A stretch of DNA of 64,000 bases from Fimbriimonadales bacterium (lineage in GTDB: Bacteria > Armatimonadota > Fimbriimonadia > Fimbriimonadales > GBS-DC): positions 2,364,562 through 2,428,561 of the forward strand of contig AP024673.1 of assembly GCA_025998675.1 (NCBI GenBank), written 5' to 3'. The notes beneath the pieces are model-generated. The model ran no database searches, was not told where the DNA came from, and worked only from the letters and a program-made list of their open reading frames with translations. Positions 53,377 to 61,960 of the stretch are shown here, one piece after another. The position numbers and the translations under genes are program-made. Numbering within the stretch: the stretch's first letter is position 1; every line of letters starts with the position of its first letter.

Positions 53377-54401
53377 CAGGGTGGTGGCGGCGGTACTTTT
53401 CGGACAACGCGGCGGTGTGGCTGCTGCGACGCTGGAATCGGATTGAGTTGCAGCGCGCGCTCGACTCGCGCACGCAACTGCTGGGGCGCGAGCTGGATCG
53501 GGCGGTTCGGCAAGGCGACCGTGAGCGCGTGCAGGCGATTCTGGCGGAGATGGCGTCTAGGGCGCGCGTGCCGCCGACCGAGCCGCGCTTCTGGCAGGCG
53601 GGCGACGGCAGACGCGCCCTGATCCTGTACGGGCTGGCGACGCTCGCGCTGCTCACCTACGCGCTCACGCCGGGCGGGATTTTGAGCCTGCTTCACGGAA
53701 GACGCCTCTTGCTACTGGTGGTGTGGTTGGGGCTTTCGTTTGCGCCGCTGGTGTACAACGCGCTGCTGGCGATGCTGCAGCGTGAGCATGCGCAGGGCAC
53801 TTCGGCGTTTCTGCGCCTGACGCGGCTGGGTGGGGACGACCTGCTACACGGCGCATACACGACCTACGCGATTGCGGGCGCGATGCGCATTTTCCTGTTG
53901 TGGGGCGCGCCGTTGCTGATTGCGGGCGCGACGCTGGTGTATGGTTCGCTGCTGACGGCAATGGTGTATTGCGTGCGGGTCGGGCTGTGCTATCTGGGCT
54001 GGGCGCTGCTATGGCAAACGCTGACGGCGTTGCTGGTCAGCCCGCGCGCGACGCTAATCTGGCAGGTGGCGAGCGGGCTGATGCAACTGCTGGTCGGGGT
54101 GGGCGGCACGTTGGGCGGGGTGTATGTGACTCTGTTGTGGCAATCGTCGGGCGCGTTGCAGGCGATGGCGCAGTCGCCGTGGGCGTGGGCGACGCGCGGG
54201 GAGTTCTGGCTGTCGCTGGTGTTCCCGCCGCTGGGCGCGGCGGCGTGCGCGTGGGTGCTGCACCCGCTGTGGGGCGCGCTGCACGGGGCAGTGGCGCTGG
54301 GGATGGTTCGGTTGCTGGCGCCGCTGGCGGCGCAACGGCTCCAGCGCGCCCTCGACGCGCCTGAACCCGAACCCGTCTCGCAGGAGGGCGCATGGTGGTG
54401 A
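53373..54401 (+). CDS. multi-span membrane protein, ABC-2 permease-like
   Basis: The roughly 342-residue protein starts with an amphipathic, Arg-rich region (RRWNRIELQRALDSRTQLLG, RELDRAVRQGDRERVQAILA) and continues with about six membrane helices (ALILYGLATLALLTYALTP; LLLLVVWLGLSFAPLVYNAL; IWQVASGLMQLLVGVGGTLG). I chose the TTG at 53373, which overlaps the upstream stop as TTGA; an ATT 15 nt earlier sits better behind an AAGGAGG box but would be a rare start. A longer frame reaching back to 52239 is only the antiparallel/alternate-frame shadow of the upstream gene. It overlaps the next gene by 10 nt. Confidence 0.68.
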   Translation: MTGWWRRYFSDNAAVWLLRRWNRIELQRALDSRTQLLGRELDRAVRQGDRERVQAILAEMASRARVPPTEPRFWQAGDGRRALILYGLATLALLTYALTPGGILSLLHGRRLLLLVVWLGLSFAPLVYNALLAMLQREHAQGTSAFLRLTRLGGDDLLHGAYTTYAIAGAMRIFLLWGAPLLIAGATLVYGSLLTAMVYCVRVGLCYLGWALLWQTLTALLVSPRATLIWQVASGLMQLLVGVGGTLGGVYVTLLWQSSGALQAMAQSPWAWATRGEFWLSLVFPPLGAAACAWVLHPLWGALHGAVALGMVRLLAPLAAQRLQRALDAPEPEPVSQEGAWW

Positions 54402-56062
54402 TTCTGCGCGATGCGGCGGCGGTTTTCTGGGTGGAGTATCGGCGCTATGTGCGCACGCGGCGATACTGGGCGCTTGCGCTCACCGCGCTGGCGCTGGGCG
54501 CGCTGATGTGCGTCGCCGTTGCGGCGCTGGCGGCGACTGCCCCGCGCGTGGTCCTGGCAAGCGTTCGCGCCATGCCGTTCCTGCCTGCATATCTGCTGGG
54601 ATGGCTCGCGGCGTTTTCACTGACGGTGCAGGCGCCGCTGGCGTTTCGGATGGTTCAGGATGTGTACAAGACGCGCCCGCTGAGCGATTTGTATCTGACG
54701 GAGCTGCACCCGCTGGGGGTGGTATTGGGGCGCGCAGCGGCGACGACCGCGCTCACAGGGCTTGTGCTGATGCTGCTGACCCCCGCCGCGCTATGGCTGC
54801 TGTCTGTGCTGGGCGCGCCTCTCTGGGGCTGGGCGGCGATTGCCTGCATGACGCTGGGCGCGCACTGTTTCGGCGCGTGTCTGGAAGCTTTCAGCATGCG
54901 CGAGTATTATTCCGACCAGGCGCAGCCGCCTGCCGCGAACACGCGCCGAACGAACTGGTACACGACGCTCGTGACGCTCACCGCGCTGGCGGGGCTTGCT
55001 CTGACGGCGCTTCCCGCTGTCTTCGCGCAACTGTTCCCGCTGACGGGACTGCCCCTCTGGGCGTTCTCGCCGATTACCGCGCCCGTGCTGCTTTACAGGG
55101 GCTTGCTGGGCGAGGGCTGGCGCCCGATGCTGTGGGGATTGCTCTTCACGCTGGGGTTCGGTCTCTGGGCGGCGGTCGCCGCGGCGCAGTGGCGCGACTG
55201 GTGGTCGGATACCGCCTATCGCGCGCTGCGCTGGGGCGGAACGGCGTTCTGGACAGTGTTCGTGGGGGTGCATGCGGCGGTTCTGGCGGAGGCGTATGTT
55301 GATGATGTCGCCCGCGCGGAGCGGTGGCTATTCGGACTGTTGACGCTCACGACGCTGCTGAACCTGACGCTCGCGCCGCTGCTGGGCTATTACGGAATTG
55401 CGCGTCGTCCCCGACCGCTGCGCAGGGCGCTGTCCTATCCGTGGGGCGGGATTGTGTGGCAGTGGGCGTTGCATGGGCTGACGGCGGGCGCGCTGTACCT
55501 GTCCATCGGGCTGGCGTCGGGCGTGTGGGTCGCGCCTGCGAAACTGCTCTTCTGGACGGTGTATCTGTGGATCGCCTTCGTGCTGCTGGGGCAGGCAATT
55601 CTCATCTGGACGCTCGCTTATTACCGCGCTCACCCGACTCATCTGCAGGGCGACTATGTGCATGGCTACTTCATCAATACGCGCGCCCATCGCGTCGCAC
55701 TCGATAACATGGCGCAGCTCGCCTCCTACGGGGTGATGATTGTTCTGGCGGGGCTGGGACTGCTGATTGGCGTCGGGTGGGTCTTTCGTCTGAGCGCGCG
55801 GCTGCTGGCGATGCCTGCGCTGGGCGCGCTGGGCGACTGGGCGCTGCGCATCCATCCCTGGTGGGGCGTCTATGGGGGATGGACAGGCGTCGACAGCCTG
55901 TGGTACCTGCCCTACGCCGCGCTGTGGGCAATCGGCTTATGGGTCTGGGGCTGGCGAGTGGGCGTGCGGCGCGGGTTCGAAGCAACACAGTCGCTCGCCC
56001 AGTGGCGCGAGCGCGTGGATGGGGAACCTACTCAGGCAGAAACGCGCCAAACTGTGGCATAA
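54392..56062 (+). CDS. multi-span membrane protein, ABC-2 permease-like
   Basis: The 556-residue protein has an N-terminal cytoplasmic helix (AAVFWVEYRRYVRTRRYWAL) and about twelve hydrophobic segments. The layout (soluble start, first helix, loop with FRMVQDVYKTRPLSDLYLTE) resembles ABC-2 transport permeases, but similarity is weak. GGAGG precedes the ATG inside the upstream gene. With the two preceding genes it forms a membrane cluster that lacks an ATP-binding partner in the window, so either a distant ATPase is used or the proteins are not ABC permeases. Confidence 0.7.
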   Translation: MVVILRDAAAVFWVEYRRYVRTRRYWALALTALALGALMCVAVAALAATAPRVVLASVRAMPFLPAYLLGWLAAFSLTVQAPLAFRMVQDVYKTRPLSDLYLTELHPLGVVLGRAAATTALTGLVLMLLTPAALWLLSVLGAPLWGWAAIACMTLGAHCFGACLEAFSMREYYSDQAQPPAANTRRTNWYTTLVTLTALAGLALTALPAVFAQLFPLTGLPLWAFSPITAPVLLYRGLLGEGWRPMLWGLLFTLGFGLWAAVAAAQWRDWWSDTAYRALRWGGTAFWTVFVGVHAAVLAEAYVDDVARAERWLFGLLTLTTLLNLTLAPLLGYYGIARRPRPLRRALSYPWGGIVWQWALHGLTAGALYLSIGLASGVWVAPAKLLFWTVYLWIAFVLLGQAILIWTLAYYRAHPTHLQGDYVHGYFINTRAHRVALDNMAQLASYGVMIVLAGLGLLIGVGWVFRLSARLLAMPALGALGDWALRIHPWWGVYGGWTGVDSLWYLPYAALWAIGLWVWGWRVGVRRGFEATQSLAQWRERVDGEPTQAETRQTVA

Positions 56063-56141
56063 TTGCCGTGCAGGGGAAACTTGCCTGCGCCTGCGTGCGT
56101 AGAATACGATACCTGCGACGCACAACCGTCGAAGCAATTGG

Positions 56142-56171
56142 AGACGCCGATGCAGACGACGCCGATGCAGA
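56142..56171 (+). repeat. 15-bp tandem duplication containing the start codon
   Basis: GACGCCGATGCAGAC is present twice in a row (56143-56157 and 56158-56172), which gives two in-frame ATGs 15 nt apart for the DDAH-like gene. Confidence 0.8.
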
Positions 56172-56995
56172 CAACGAGTGAACGCGCGACCCGTGTGGCT
56201 GAGCTGTTGATGTGCGCGCCCAGCGCATACGACCTGCTCTACGAAATCAACGCCTGGATGCACCTGAGCGACAAGCCCGACCGACAACTCGCATGGAAGC
56301 AGTGGGAGCAGCTCTACCAGACGCTCACCGAGCGGGTGGGCGTGCCCGTGCGCCTGATTGAGCAGGCGTCCGAAGCGCCCGATATGGTGTTCACCGCCAA
56401 CGCGGGGCTGCCCCTGCCGGGCAAACAGCTTGTACTGTCGCGATTCCGACACCCCGAACGGCAGGTGGAGGAGCCGTATTTTGAACACTGGTTCCGCGAG
56501 CAGGGCTACACGATTCACTACATGCCCCCCAACTGCGCGTTCGAGGGCGAGGGGGACGCCTTTCTGATTGATGATATTATTGTGGCGGGGTATCTGAAGC
56601 GCACGGACATCTGCGCGCACCGCTACCTGAGCCAGCTCACGGGCAAGCAGGTGCTGAGCCTCGAGCTGGTGGACGACCGCTGGTATCATCTGGACACCTG
56701 CTTTCTACCGCTGGGCGGGCGATTGGTCGCCTACTACCCGGAGGCGTTCGACTGGTACGCGCGGCGCGTGATTGAGCAACACTTCGAGACGATTCCTGTC
56801 AGCCCCGAAGAGGCGCTCAAGTTCGCCTGCAACTCGGTGGTGATTGGAAAGCAGGTGGTGATGCCTGCGGGCTGCCCGATTCTGCGCTTCTATCTGGAGG
56901 AGCGCGGCTACACGGTACACGAGGTTCCGATGACCGAGTTCATCAAGTCGGGCGGCGCGTGCAAGTGCCTCGTGCTGTACCTGCTGGAGGATTAG
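56150..56995 (+). CDS. dimethylarginine dimethylaminohydrolase/arginine deiminase-like protein
   Basis: The 281-residue protein belongs to the guanidino-group modifying superfamily. Typical segments are LMCAPSAYDL, APDMVFTANAG (Asn), the FEGEGDAFLID loop, the catalytic-His region WYHLDTCFLPLGG and the C-terminal nucleophile GGACKCLVLYL. The family hydrolyses arginine, methylarginines or related guanidino compounds; the exact substrate is not decidable here. The start is the first ATG of the duplicated 15-bp unit, with GGAG 7 nt before it; the second ATG (56165) is nearly equivalent. Its end overlaps the convergent permease gene by 4 nt. Confidence 0.88.
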   Translation: MQTTPMQTTSERATRVAELLMCAPSAYDLLYEINAWMHLSDKPDRQLAWKQWEQLYQTLTERVGVPVRLIEQASEAPDMVFTANAGLPLPGKQLVLSRFRHPERQVEEPYFEHWFREQGYTIHYMPPNCAFEGEGDAFLIDDIIVAGYLKRTDICAHRYLSQLTGKQVLSLELVDDRWYHLDTCFLPLGGRLVAYYPEAFDWYARRVIEQHFETIPVSPEEALKFACNSVVIGKQVVMPAGCPILRFYLEERGYTVHEVPMTEFIKSGGACKCLVLYLLED

Positions 56996-57918
56996 TTGCC
57001 CAGATCCGAAGGCGGCTTCATCCTGCCGAGTAGCCCCATCAGCGCAATCACCGTGAGCAGGTAGGGCAGCATCAAGAGCAGGTCGGTCGGCAGCTGCACG
57101 CCGAACAGCGGTTGCCCCTGCAGGCGCATCTGGAGCGCCTCGAAAAAGCCGAACCCCAGCGCCGCGCCTGCCGCGCCGAGCGGGTGCCATCTGCCGAAGA
57201 TTAGCGCGGCGAGCGCGATGAAGCCGCGTCCCGCGCTCATGTTCTCGCGGAACTGCCCCGTCGCCGCCAGCACCAGAAACGCGCCCGCCATGCCCGCCAG
57301 CGCGCCCGACCACAGCACGCCCAGATAGCGCAGCCGCTTCACAGGCACGCCCATCATCCGCGCCTTGACCGAATCGTTGCCCACTGCGTACACGCGCAGC
57401 CCCCAGCGCGTGCGCGTGAGCATAATCAGCAACACGAACGGCAGTACGAGCGCGAACAGCGTCAACCAGCTCTGGTCTTTCAGCAGGGCGTTCAGCACGG
57501 GCAGGTTCTCCAGCCCGCCCAGCCGCGCCGCGCCGAACATCGCCACCACCGACGACTCGCCCGCTTCCTCGCGCGGCACGATGATTTGCCGAAACAGGTA
57601 GGTACTCAGCCCCAGCGCGAGCAGGTTAATCGCTACCCCGCTGACGATGTGGTCCGTGCGCAGCTCCTGCGTGGCGACAGCGTGCAGCAGCGCGAGGGTC
57701 AACCCGACCAGCACGGCGCACGCCAGCCCCACCAGCGGCGAGCCAGAGAGCAGCGCGCCCAGCGCGGCGGCGAACGCGCCCATCAGAATCTTGCCCTCCA
57801 GCCCAATGTTAATCACGCCCACCCGCTCGCTCATCAGCCCACCCAGCGCCGCCAGAATCAGCGGCGTCGCCTGACGAATCGCCGTGCCGAACAGTTGCGC
57901 GTCGAAAATCTCGCCCAT
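56992..57918 (-). CDS. nucleoside-type ABC transporter permease (second subunit)
   Basis: The 308-residue membrane protein has the BPD_transp_2 pattern of BMP/nucleoside importers: LILAALGGLMSERVGVINIG, LEGKILMGAFAAALGAL, GVAINLLALGLSTYLFR, and AAALIFGRWHPLGAAGAA-like helices. The GVINIGLEGK box near the N-terminus is characteristic. It works with the permease encoded 2 nt upstream and with an ATPase and a lipoprotein binding protein that are not in the window. The ATG at 57918 is chosen over a longer frame; a GGAGG-like GAGGGC precedes it on the reverse strand. Confidence 0.9.
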   Translation of the reverse strand: MGEIFDAQLFGTAIRQATPLILAALGGLMSERVGVINIGLEGKILMGAFAAALGALLSGSPLVGLACAVLVGLTLALLHAVATQELRTDHIVSGVAINLLALGLSTYLFRQIIVPREEAGESSVVAMFGAARLGGLENLPVLNALLKDQSWLTLFALVLPFVLLIMLTRTRWGLRVYAVGNDSVKARMMGVPVKRLRYLGVLWSGALAGMAGAFLVLAATGQFRENMSAGRGFIALAALIFGRWHPLGAAGAALGFGFFEALQMRLQGQPLFGVQLPTDLLLMLPYLLTVIALMGLLGRMKPPSDLGN

Positions 57919-57920
57919 CG

Positions 57921-58958
57921 TTAGCCCTCCACGCGCCGCCGACGCAGGTAGACCGCCGCGACATAGAGAATCAGCGCCGCCTGCACCACGACGGCAATCT
58001 CTTTGGGCGCGCCCGTCTCGGCGTGCAGGTGGTACGCCCCGCTGCGCAGCGCGCTCATCAGGTACGCCGAGAGCATCGCCAGCGCAGGATGATTGCCCGC
58101 CAGCAACGCGACCGCAATCCCATCGAAGCCGTACTCGGCGGGGAAGCCTTCGAAGAATCGATACTGCGCGCCGCACACTTCAATCGCGCCTGCCAGCCCC
58201 GCCAGCGCGCCCGACAGGAGCATCGCCTGCGTCATGCGCCGTGCGGTGGGCGCGCCTGCCGCCTCCGCCGCGTCGCGGTTCGCTCCCGTCGCGCGCGTCT
58301 CGTAGCCCCACACCGTGCGGTACAGCGCCAGCCACAGCCCCAGCGCGACCAGCACGGCAATCCCCAGCCCCCAGTTCGCCTGCAGGAACTCCTCGCGCAG
58401 TAGGGGCAGCTGCGCCGCCTGTGCAATCGGCGCGGTCTGCGGCGCGTCGCCCGCAGGGTCTTTAAGCCGTTCGGTCACCAGCCAGTGCGTGAAATAGAGC
58501 GCGATGTAGTTGAACATGATGGTGGAGATGACCTCGTGTGCGCCGCGGCGCACGCGCAGCCACGCGGGTGGGAACGCCCAGAGCGCGCCCGCCGCCGCGC
58601 CCGCAAGCAGCGTCAGCAGCAGGTGCAACGGCGCAGGCGCGCCCGTCAGCCCGCCGACCCACGCCGCCACAAGCGCGCCCACCAGCAGCTGCCCCGCCGC
58701 GCCAATATTAAATAACCCCGCCTGCAACGCGACCGCCACCGCCAGCCCCGTCAGCAGCAGCAGCGTCATATCGTGCAGCACGGCGTCCCACGCATCCAGC
58801 GGACCGAACGCCTCGCCGCGCGGGTAGCCTGTCGCGCCCTGCAGGATAATCTGAAAGCTTTCGCCCAGCGGCTTGCCCGCCGCCAGCACCAGCGCGCCCA
58901 GCACCGCCAGCACAATCCCTGCGCCCAGCAGCGGGGGCGCGATGCGCGTCCGAAACAT
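57921..58958 (-). CDS. nucleoside-type ABC transporter permease (first subunit)
   Basis: The 345-residue protein has about nine helices and matches the first permease of BMP-type nucleoside importers: DMTLLLLTGLAVAVALQAGL, FNIGAAGQLLVGALVAAW, RRGAHEVISTIMFNYIALYF, and EYGFDGIAVALLAGNHPALA. FNIGAAGQ is the family box equivalent to NIGLEGK in its partner. The ATG at 58958 lies behind a GGGGTG box on the reverse strand; a longer frame overlapping the Uma2 gene is not supported. The neighbouring DDAH-like gene is not an obvious functional partner. Confidence 0.9.
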   Translation of the reverse strand: MFRTRIAPPLLGAGIVLAVLGALVLAAGKPLGESFQIILQGATGYPRGEAFGPLDAWDAVLHDMTLLLLTGLAVAVALQAGLFNIGAAGQLLVGALVAAWVGGLTGAPAPLHLLLTLLAGAAAGALWAFPPAWLRVRRGAHEVISTIMFNYIALYFTHWLVTERLKDPAGDAPQTAPIAQAAQLPLLREEFLQANWGLGIAVLVALGLWLALYRTVWGYETRATGANRDAAEAAGAPTARRMTQAMLLSGALAGLAGAIEVCGAQYRFFEGFPAEYGFDGIAVALLAGNHPALAMLSAYLMSALRSGAYHLHAETGAPKEIAVVVQAALILYVAAVYLRRRRVEG

Positions 58959-59003
58959 CACACCCCAAATTCGCCCACCCGCCGCCGATTCCTGTTTCGG
59001 CGG

Positions 59004-59011
59004 GGTATACT
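59004..59011 (+). promoter_or_regulatory. extended -10 promoter of the Uma2 gene (leaderless)
   Basis: GGTATACT ends 7 nt before the ATG at 59019. Confidence 0.65.
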
Positions 59012-59018
59012 GAACCCG

Positions 59019-59618
59019 ATGGCGAGTCGGCTGGAACTGCACCCACTTGAAGGGGCAGAGAGCCTCTCTGCAGGGCGGCTGCGCTTCACGCCAGAGATGT
59101 TTTATCGTCTCGGTGAGGCGGGCGTCCTCGACGACTCCACACGCTACGAACTCATCGAAGGAGACATCTACGCCATGCCCCCTGAAGGACCCGAACACGC
59201 GACCGTCTGTACGCGCCTGATGTATCGCATGTTCACACTGCCTGCAGGCGACTGGCACCTGCGCGCGGAGAAGCCTCTCCGATTGGGCGCGAGTGAACTG
59301 ATTCCCGACCTTGCCGTTGTGCCTGGGGGTGTGGATGACTACGCTGCGCAGCACCCGACAACCGCTCTGCTGGTGATTGAGGTGGCGGCAACCTCCCTCG
59401 CGCGCGACCGTGAACTGAAACTGGGCGTCTACGCGCGGGCGGGCATCCCCGAATGCTGGCTGGTGAACCTGTCAGAGGCGTGCGTGGAGGTCTATCGCGA
59501 ACCTGCCGGCGATTCGTACCGATCAGTGCGCCGCTATACGCTCGGTGAACACCTCACGCCGCTGTTCGCGCCCGAATGGGCAGTGCCTGTGGACGAGCTG
59601 GTGCGCGTTCGCGACTGA
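59019..59618 (+). CDS. Uma2-family (DUF820) PD-(D/E)xK-like protein
   Basis: The 199-residue protein has the Uma2 pattern: TPEMFYRLGEAGVLDDSTRY, ELIEGDIYAM, HATVCTRLMYRMF, ELIPDLAVVPGG, and LLVIEVAATSLARDRELKLG followed by YARAGIPECWLVNL. The E-G, PD and EV-x(n)-K residues correspond to a restriction-endonuclease-like fold. Physiological function of Uma2 proteins is not established; they are abundant in Cyanobacteria, Chloroflexi and Armatimonadota. The start is fixed by the leaderless promoter. It diverges from the permease pair and converges with a methyltransferase gene. Confidence 0.88.
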   Translation: MASRLELHPLEGAESLSAGRLRFTPEMFYRLGEAGVLDDSTRYELIEGDIYAMPPEGPEHATVCTRLMYRMFTLPAGDWHLRAEKPLRLGASELIPDLAVVPGGVDDYAAQHPTTALLVIEVAATSLARDRELKLGVYARAGIPECWLVNLSEACVEVYREPAGDSYRSVRRYTLGEHLTPLFAPEWAVPVDELVRVRD

Positions 59619-59683
59619 TGGGGGATGTTCATAGCGCGCCATGCGGCATGAGGGACGCTCTCTGAAGCGAAGCAGCGACGCCC

Positions 59684-60631
59684 TCAGGCGAAATTATCAG
59701 CGCAATAGCTGGCTTGACAACCGAACTCACCCTCCGCTTTCTGAAAGATGAGAATGTACTCATGCACCTTGTTTATGCGAAATACGGCAGGATAACCAAG
59801 CGGTCGAAGGTTGCTATACTCATGACGCCTGTCCCAGATGATCAGGTCGTCGTACACAAAGCCTATCTCCTCGAGGCTGCTTGCCAGATCGCTGTGGAAG
59901 GGATAGAACCGATTCTTTTTGCGGATGTCCATCACCACGACACAGCAGTAGGCGTCTGGTCGCATCACGGCGTGAATTTTGCGAAAAATCTGCTGCAGTG
60001 CGTGCAGGAACTGGCGATAGTCGCGGATTTTGCCCAGGTCTTTCGCCGCATCGCCGTAGTGTCGGATGGGCTTGTAGTCCGCCGTGCGCTTCTCCAGCAG
60101 GATGTCCCAGTAGGGCGGCGAGGTGACGACCAGATCCACGCTTTCAGGCGGTATCAACTGGTCTACATCGTTCGCGTCGGCGACATGAATCTGGCTCGTG
60201 ACGGACAGCGGTTGGTCGTCCCATTCCTGTTCGAGCGTGAGCGTATTGACGCGCTGTTCGGCAATGCGGGCGTATTCGGGGTTGAGTTCAATCCCGATTC
60301 CGTGTCTGCCCAGCCGTTTCGCTGCCAGCAGGGTGCTGCCCACGCCCAGAAACGGGTCCAGCACGGTCATGCCCTGTCGTGTGAAGCACTCGATCAGGCG
60401 GGCGGGCAGCGCCATCGGGAACATCGCGGGGTGTTTCAGCGACGCCTCTTCGGGTGTTTTGCGCAGGTCGCTCCAGATGGAGATGGAGTAGCGCGTCCAA
60501 GTCGCGCCGTCGAGGTCGTTCGCGCGTCGGGCGGTGTAGAGCGCGGACGCCTCCGCCGCCTGCTCCGCGTACACCCGCTCGAGGTCGTCAGGCGCGAGCG
60601 CTTCCTCCGCAGGATACAGCGAGTCGTGCAT
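59684..60631 (-). CDS. site-specific DNA methyltransferase (SPPY type)
   Basis: The 315-residue protein has a SAM-binding motif DPFLGVGSTLLAAKRLGRHG followed later by the catalytic motif VVTSPPYWDILLE. SPPY usually indicates N4-cytosine methylation although N6-adenine cannot be excluded. Further segments are HAVMRPDAYCCVVVMDIRKK and HEYILIFQKAEG. No restriction endonuclease gene is adjacent, so it may be an orphan methylase, but Uma2 next door has a nuclease-like fold. The ATG at 60631 lies 6 nt behind GGTACAAT, which rules out the longer in-frame extension that overlaps the next promoter. Confidence 0.9.
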   Translation of the reverse strand: MHDSLYPAEEALAPDDLERVYAEQAAEASALYTARRANDLDGATWTRYSISIWSDLRKTPEEASLKHPAMFPMALPARLIECFTRQGMTVLDPFLGVGSTLLAAKRLGRHGIGIELNPEYARIAEQRVNTLTLEQEWDDQPLSVTSQIHVADANDVDQLIPPESVDLVVTSPPYWDILLEKRTADYKPIRHYGDAAKDLGKIRDYRQFLHALQQIFRKIHAVMRPDAYCCVVVMDIRKKNRFYPFHSDLASSLEEIGFVYDDLIIWDRRHEYSNLRPLGYPAVFRINKVHEYILIFQKAEGEFGCQASYCADNFA

Positions 60632-60637
60632 ACGGGA

Positions 60638-60645
60638 ATTGTACC
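60638..60645 (-). promoter_or_regulatory. extended -10 promoter of the SPPY methyltransferase gene (leaderless)
   Basis: GGTACAAT on the reverse strand ends 6 nt before the ATG at 60631. Confidence 0.65.
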
Positions 60646-60691
60646 TGCTGAACGGTTTGGGAGAGAGGTCTCGCACGGCAACGGCTGAGAA

Positions 60692-60699
60692 GGTATAAT
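60692..60699 (+). promoter_or_regulatory. extended -10 promoter of the MacB-like permease gene (leaderless)
   Basis: GGTATAAT ends 7 nt before a GTG start at 60707. It is 46 nt from the divergent GGTACAAT of the methyltransferase gene. Confidence 0.7.
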
Positions 60700-60706
60700 C
60701 CCGCCT

Positions 60707-61936
60707 GTGGGGACGCTGGAATCGCTCTGGGTGGCGCTGGACACCCTGCGCACGCACAAGCTCCGCTCGTTTTTGACGATGCTGGGCGTGATTTTCGGCG
60801 TGATGGCAGTGGTGGTGATGGTCGCGCTGATTGAGGGCGCGCGCGCCAGTGTGGTGCAGGAGTTCGAAAAGCTTGGCTCCGATGTGATTATCGTGGCGTT
60901 CGACCCGTCGGAGCGCATCCGCCGCGAATCGCGCGGGGGCACAGTGGAGGGGCTGACCGTCGCCGATCTGGAAGCAATTCGCCAGCTGCCGGAGCTGCGC
61001 GTCGTCGCCGCCGAGCGCGGGCTGGGCGAGAAGGAGCTGGTCTACCGCGCCGAGAAGGTGCGCGCGCCGCTGACGGGCGTGAACGAGTCGTACCTGACGG
61101 CGCGCGCGCTGGAAATCGAGCAGGGACGCTTCTTCGAGCCTGCCGAGCTGGCGCAGGGCGAGAAGCTGCTGGTGCTGGGGTACGACACCGCGCAGAAACT
61201 GTTCGGCAAGGAGAACCCCATCGGGCAGTCAGTGCTGGTGGACGGCACGCAGGCGCAGGTGATTGGCGTGCTGAAAAAGCGCGGGCGGGGCTTCGGCGAG
61301 AACCTCGACGAGGGGGTCTACATCCCGTTGAACGCCGCGCTGCGCCGCTGGGCGGGCGACGAAACGCTGAGCATCATCATGGCGATGCCGCACTCGCGCG
61401 AGCAGACCCCCGCCGCGATGGACGCCATCTGGGAGACGCTGATGCGCCTGCACAACAACCAGCCCGACTTCCGCGTCGACACGCTGGAGAGCATCCTGTC
61501 GGCGATTACGCGCGTGATTTCGCTGTTTGGCGTGCTGCTGGGCGGCATCGCAGGGCTGGCGCTGCTGGTGGGCGGGATTGGCATTATGAACATTATGCTG
61601 GTGTCGGTCACCGAGCGCACGCGCGAGATTGGTCTGCGCAAGGCGGTCGGCGCACAGCGCTGGCACATCCTGACGCAGTTTCTGATCGAGTCGGCGACGC
61701 TGGCGACGATAGGCGGGCTGATTGGCATGGCGCTGGGCTGGGGCATGGGCGAGCTGATTGAGTGGGCGACGAAGCAATCGGACGCCTTCGGCGACAACGG
61801 CTTGACCTTCTACTTCCCGCTGTGGGCGGGGATTGGCGCGTTCCTGTTCTCGGCGTCGGTGGGCGTGGTGTTCGGGCTGTACCCCGCGTGGCGGGCGGCG
61901 AATCTGGATCCCATCGTCGCGCTGCGCTACGAGTAG
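60707..61936 (+). CDS. MacB/FtsX-type ABC transporter permease
   Basis: The 409-residue protein is a full-length paralogue of the truncated permease at the left edge: HKLRSFLTMLGVIFGVMAVV at the first membrane helix, a MacB_PCD periplasmic domain with RGRGFGENLDEGVYIPLNAA, and the C-terminal helices with GIMNIMLVSVTERTREIGLR, QFLIESATLATIGGLIGMAL and GLYPAWRAANLDPIVALRYE. No ATPase or adaptor gene is adjacent, unlike the copy at 1-2789. The GTG start is leaderless. Export substrate is unknown. Confidence 0.92.
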   Translation: MGTLESLWVALDTLRTHKLRSFLTMLGVIFGVMAVVVMVALIEGARASVVQEFEKLGSDVIIVAFDPSERIRRESRGGTVEGLTVADLEAIRQLPELRVVAAERGLGEKELVYRAEKVRAPLTGVNESYLTARALEIEQGRFFEPAELAQGEKLLVLGYDTAQKLFGKENPIGQSVLVDGTQAQVIGVLKKRGRGFGENLDEGVYIPLNAALRRWAGDETLSIIMAMPHSREQTPAAMDAIWETLMRLHNNQPDFRVDTLESILSAITRVISLFGVLLGGIAGLALLVGGIGIMNIMLVSVTERTREIGLRKAVGAQRWHILTQFLIESATLATIGGLIGMALGWGMGELIEWATKQSDAFGDNGLTFYFPLWAGIGAFLFSASVGVVFGLYPAWRAANLDPIVALRYE

Positions 61937-61944
61937 CCTGCTGG

Positions 61945-61952
61945 GGTACACT
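61945..61952 (+). promoter_or_regulatory. extended -10 promoter of the aspartate kinase gene (leaderless)
   Basis: GGTACACT ends 8 nt before the ATG at 61961. Confidence 0.65.
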
Positions 61953-61960
61953 GATTCGCG

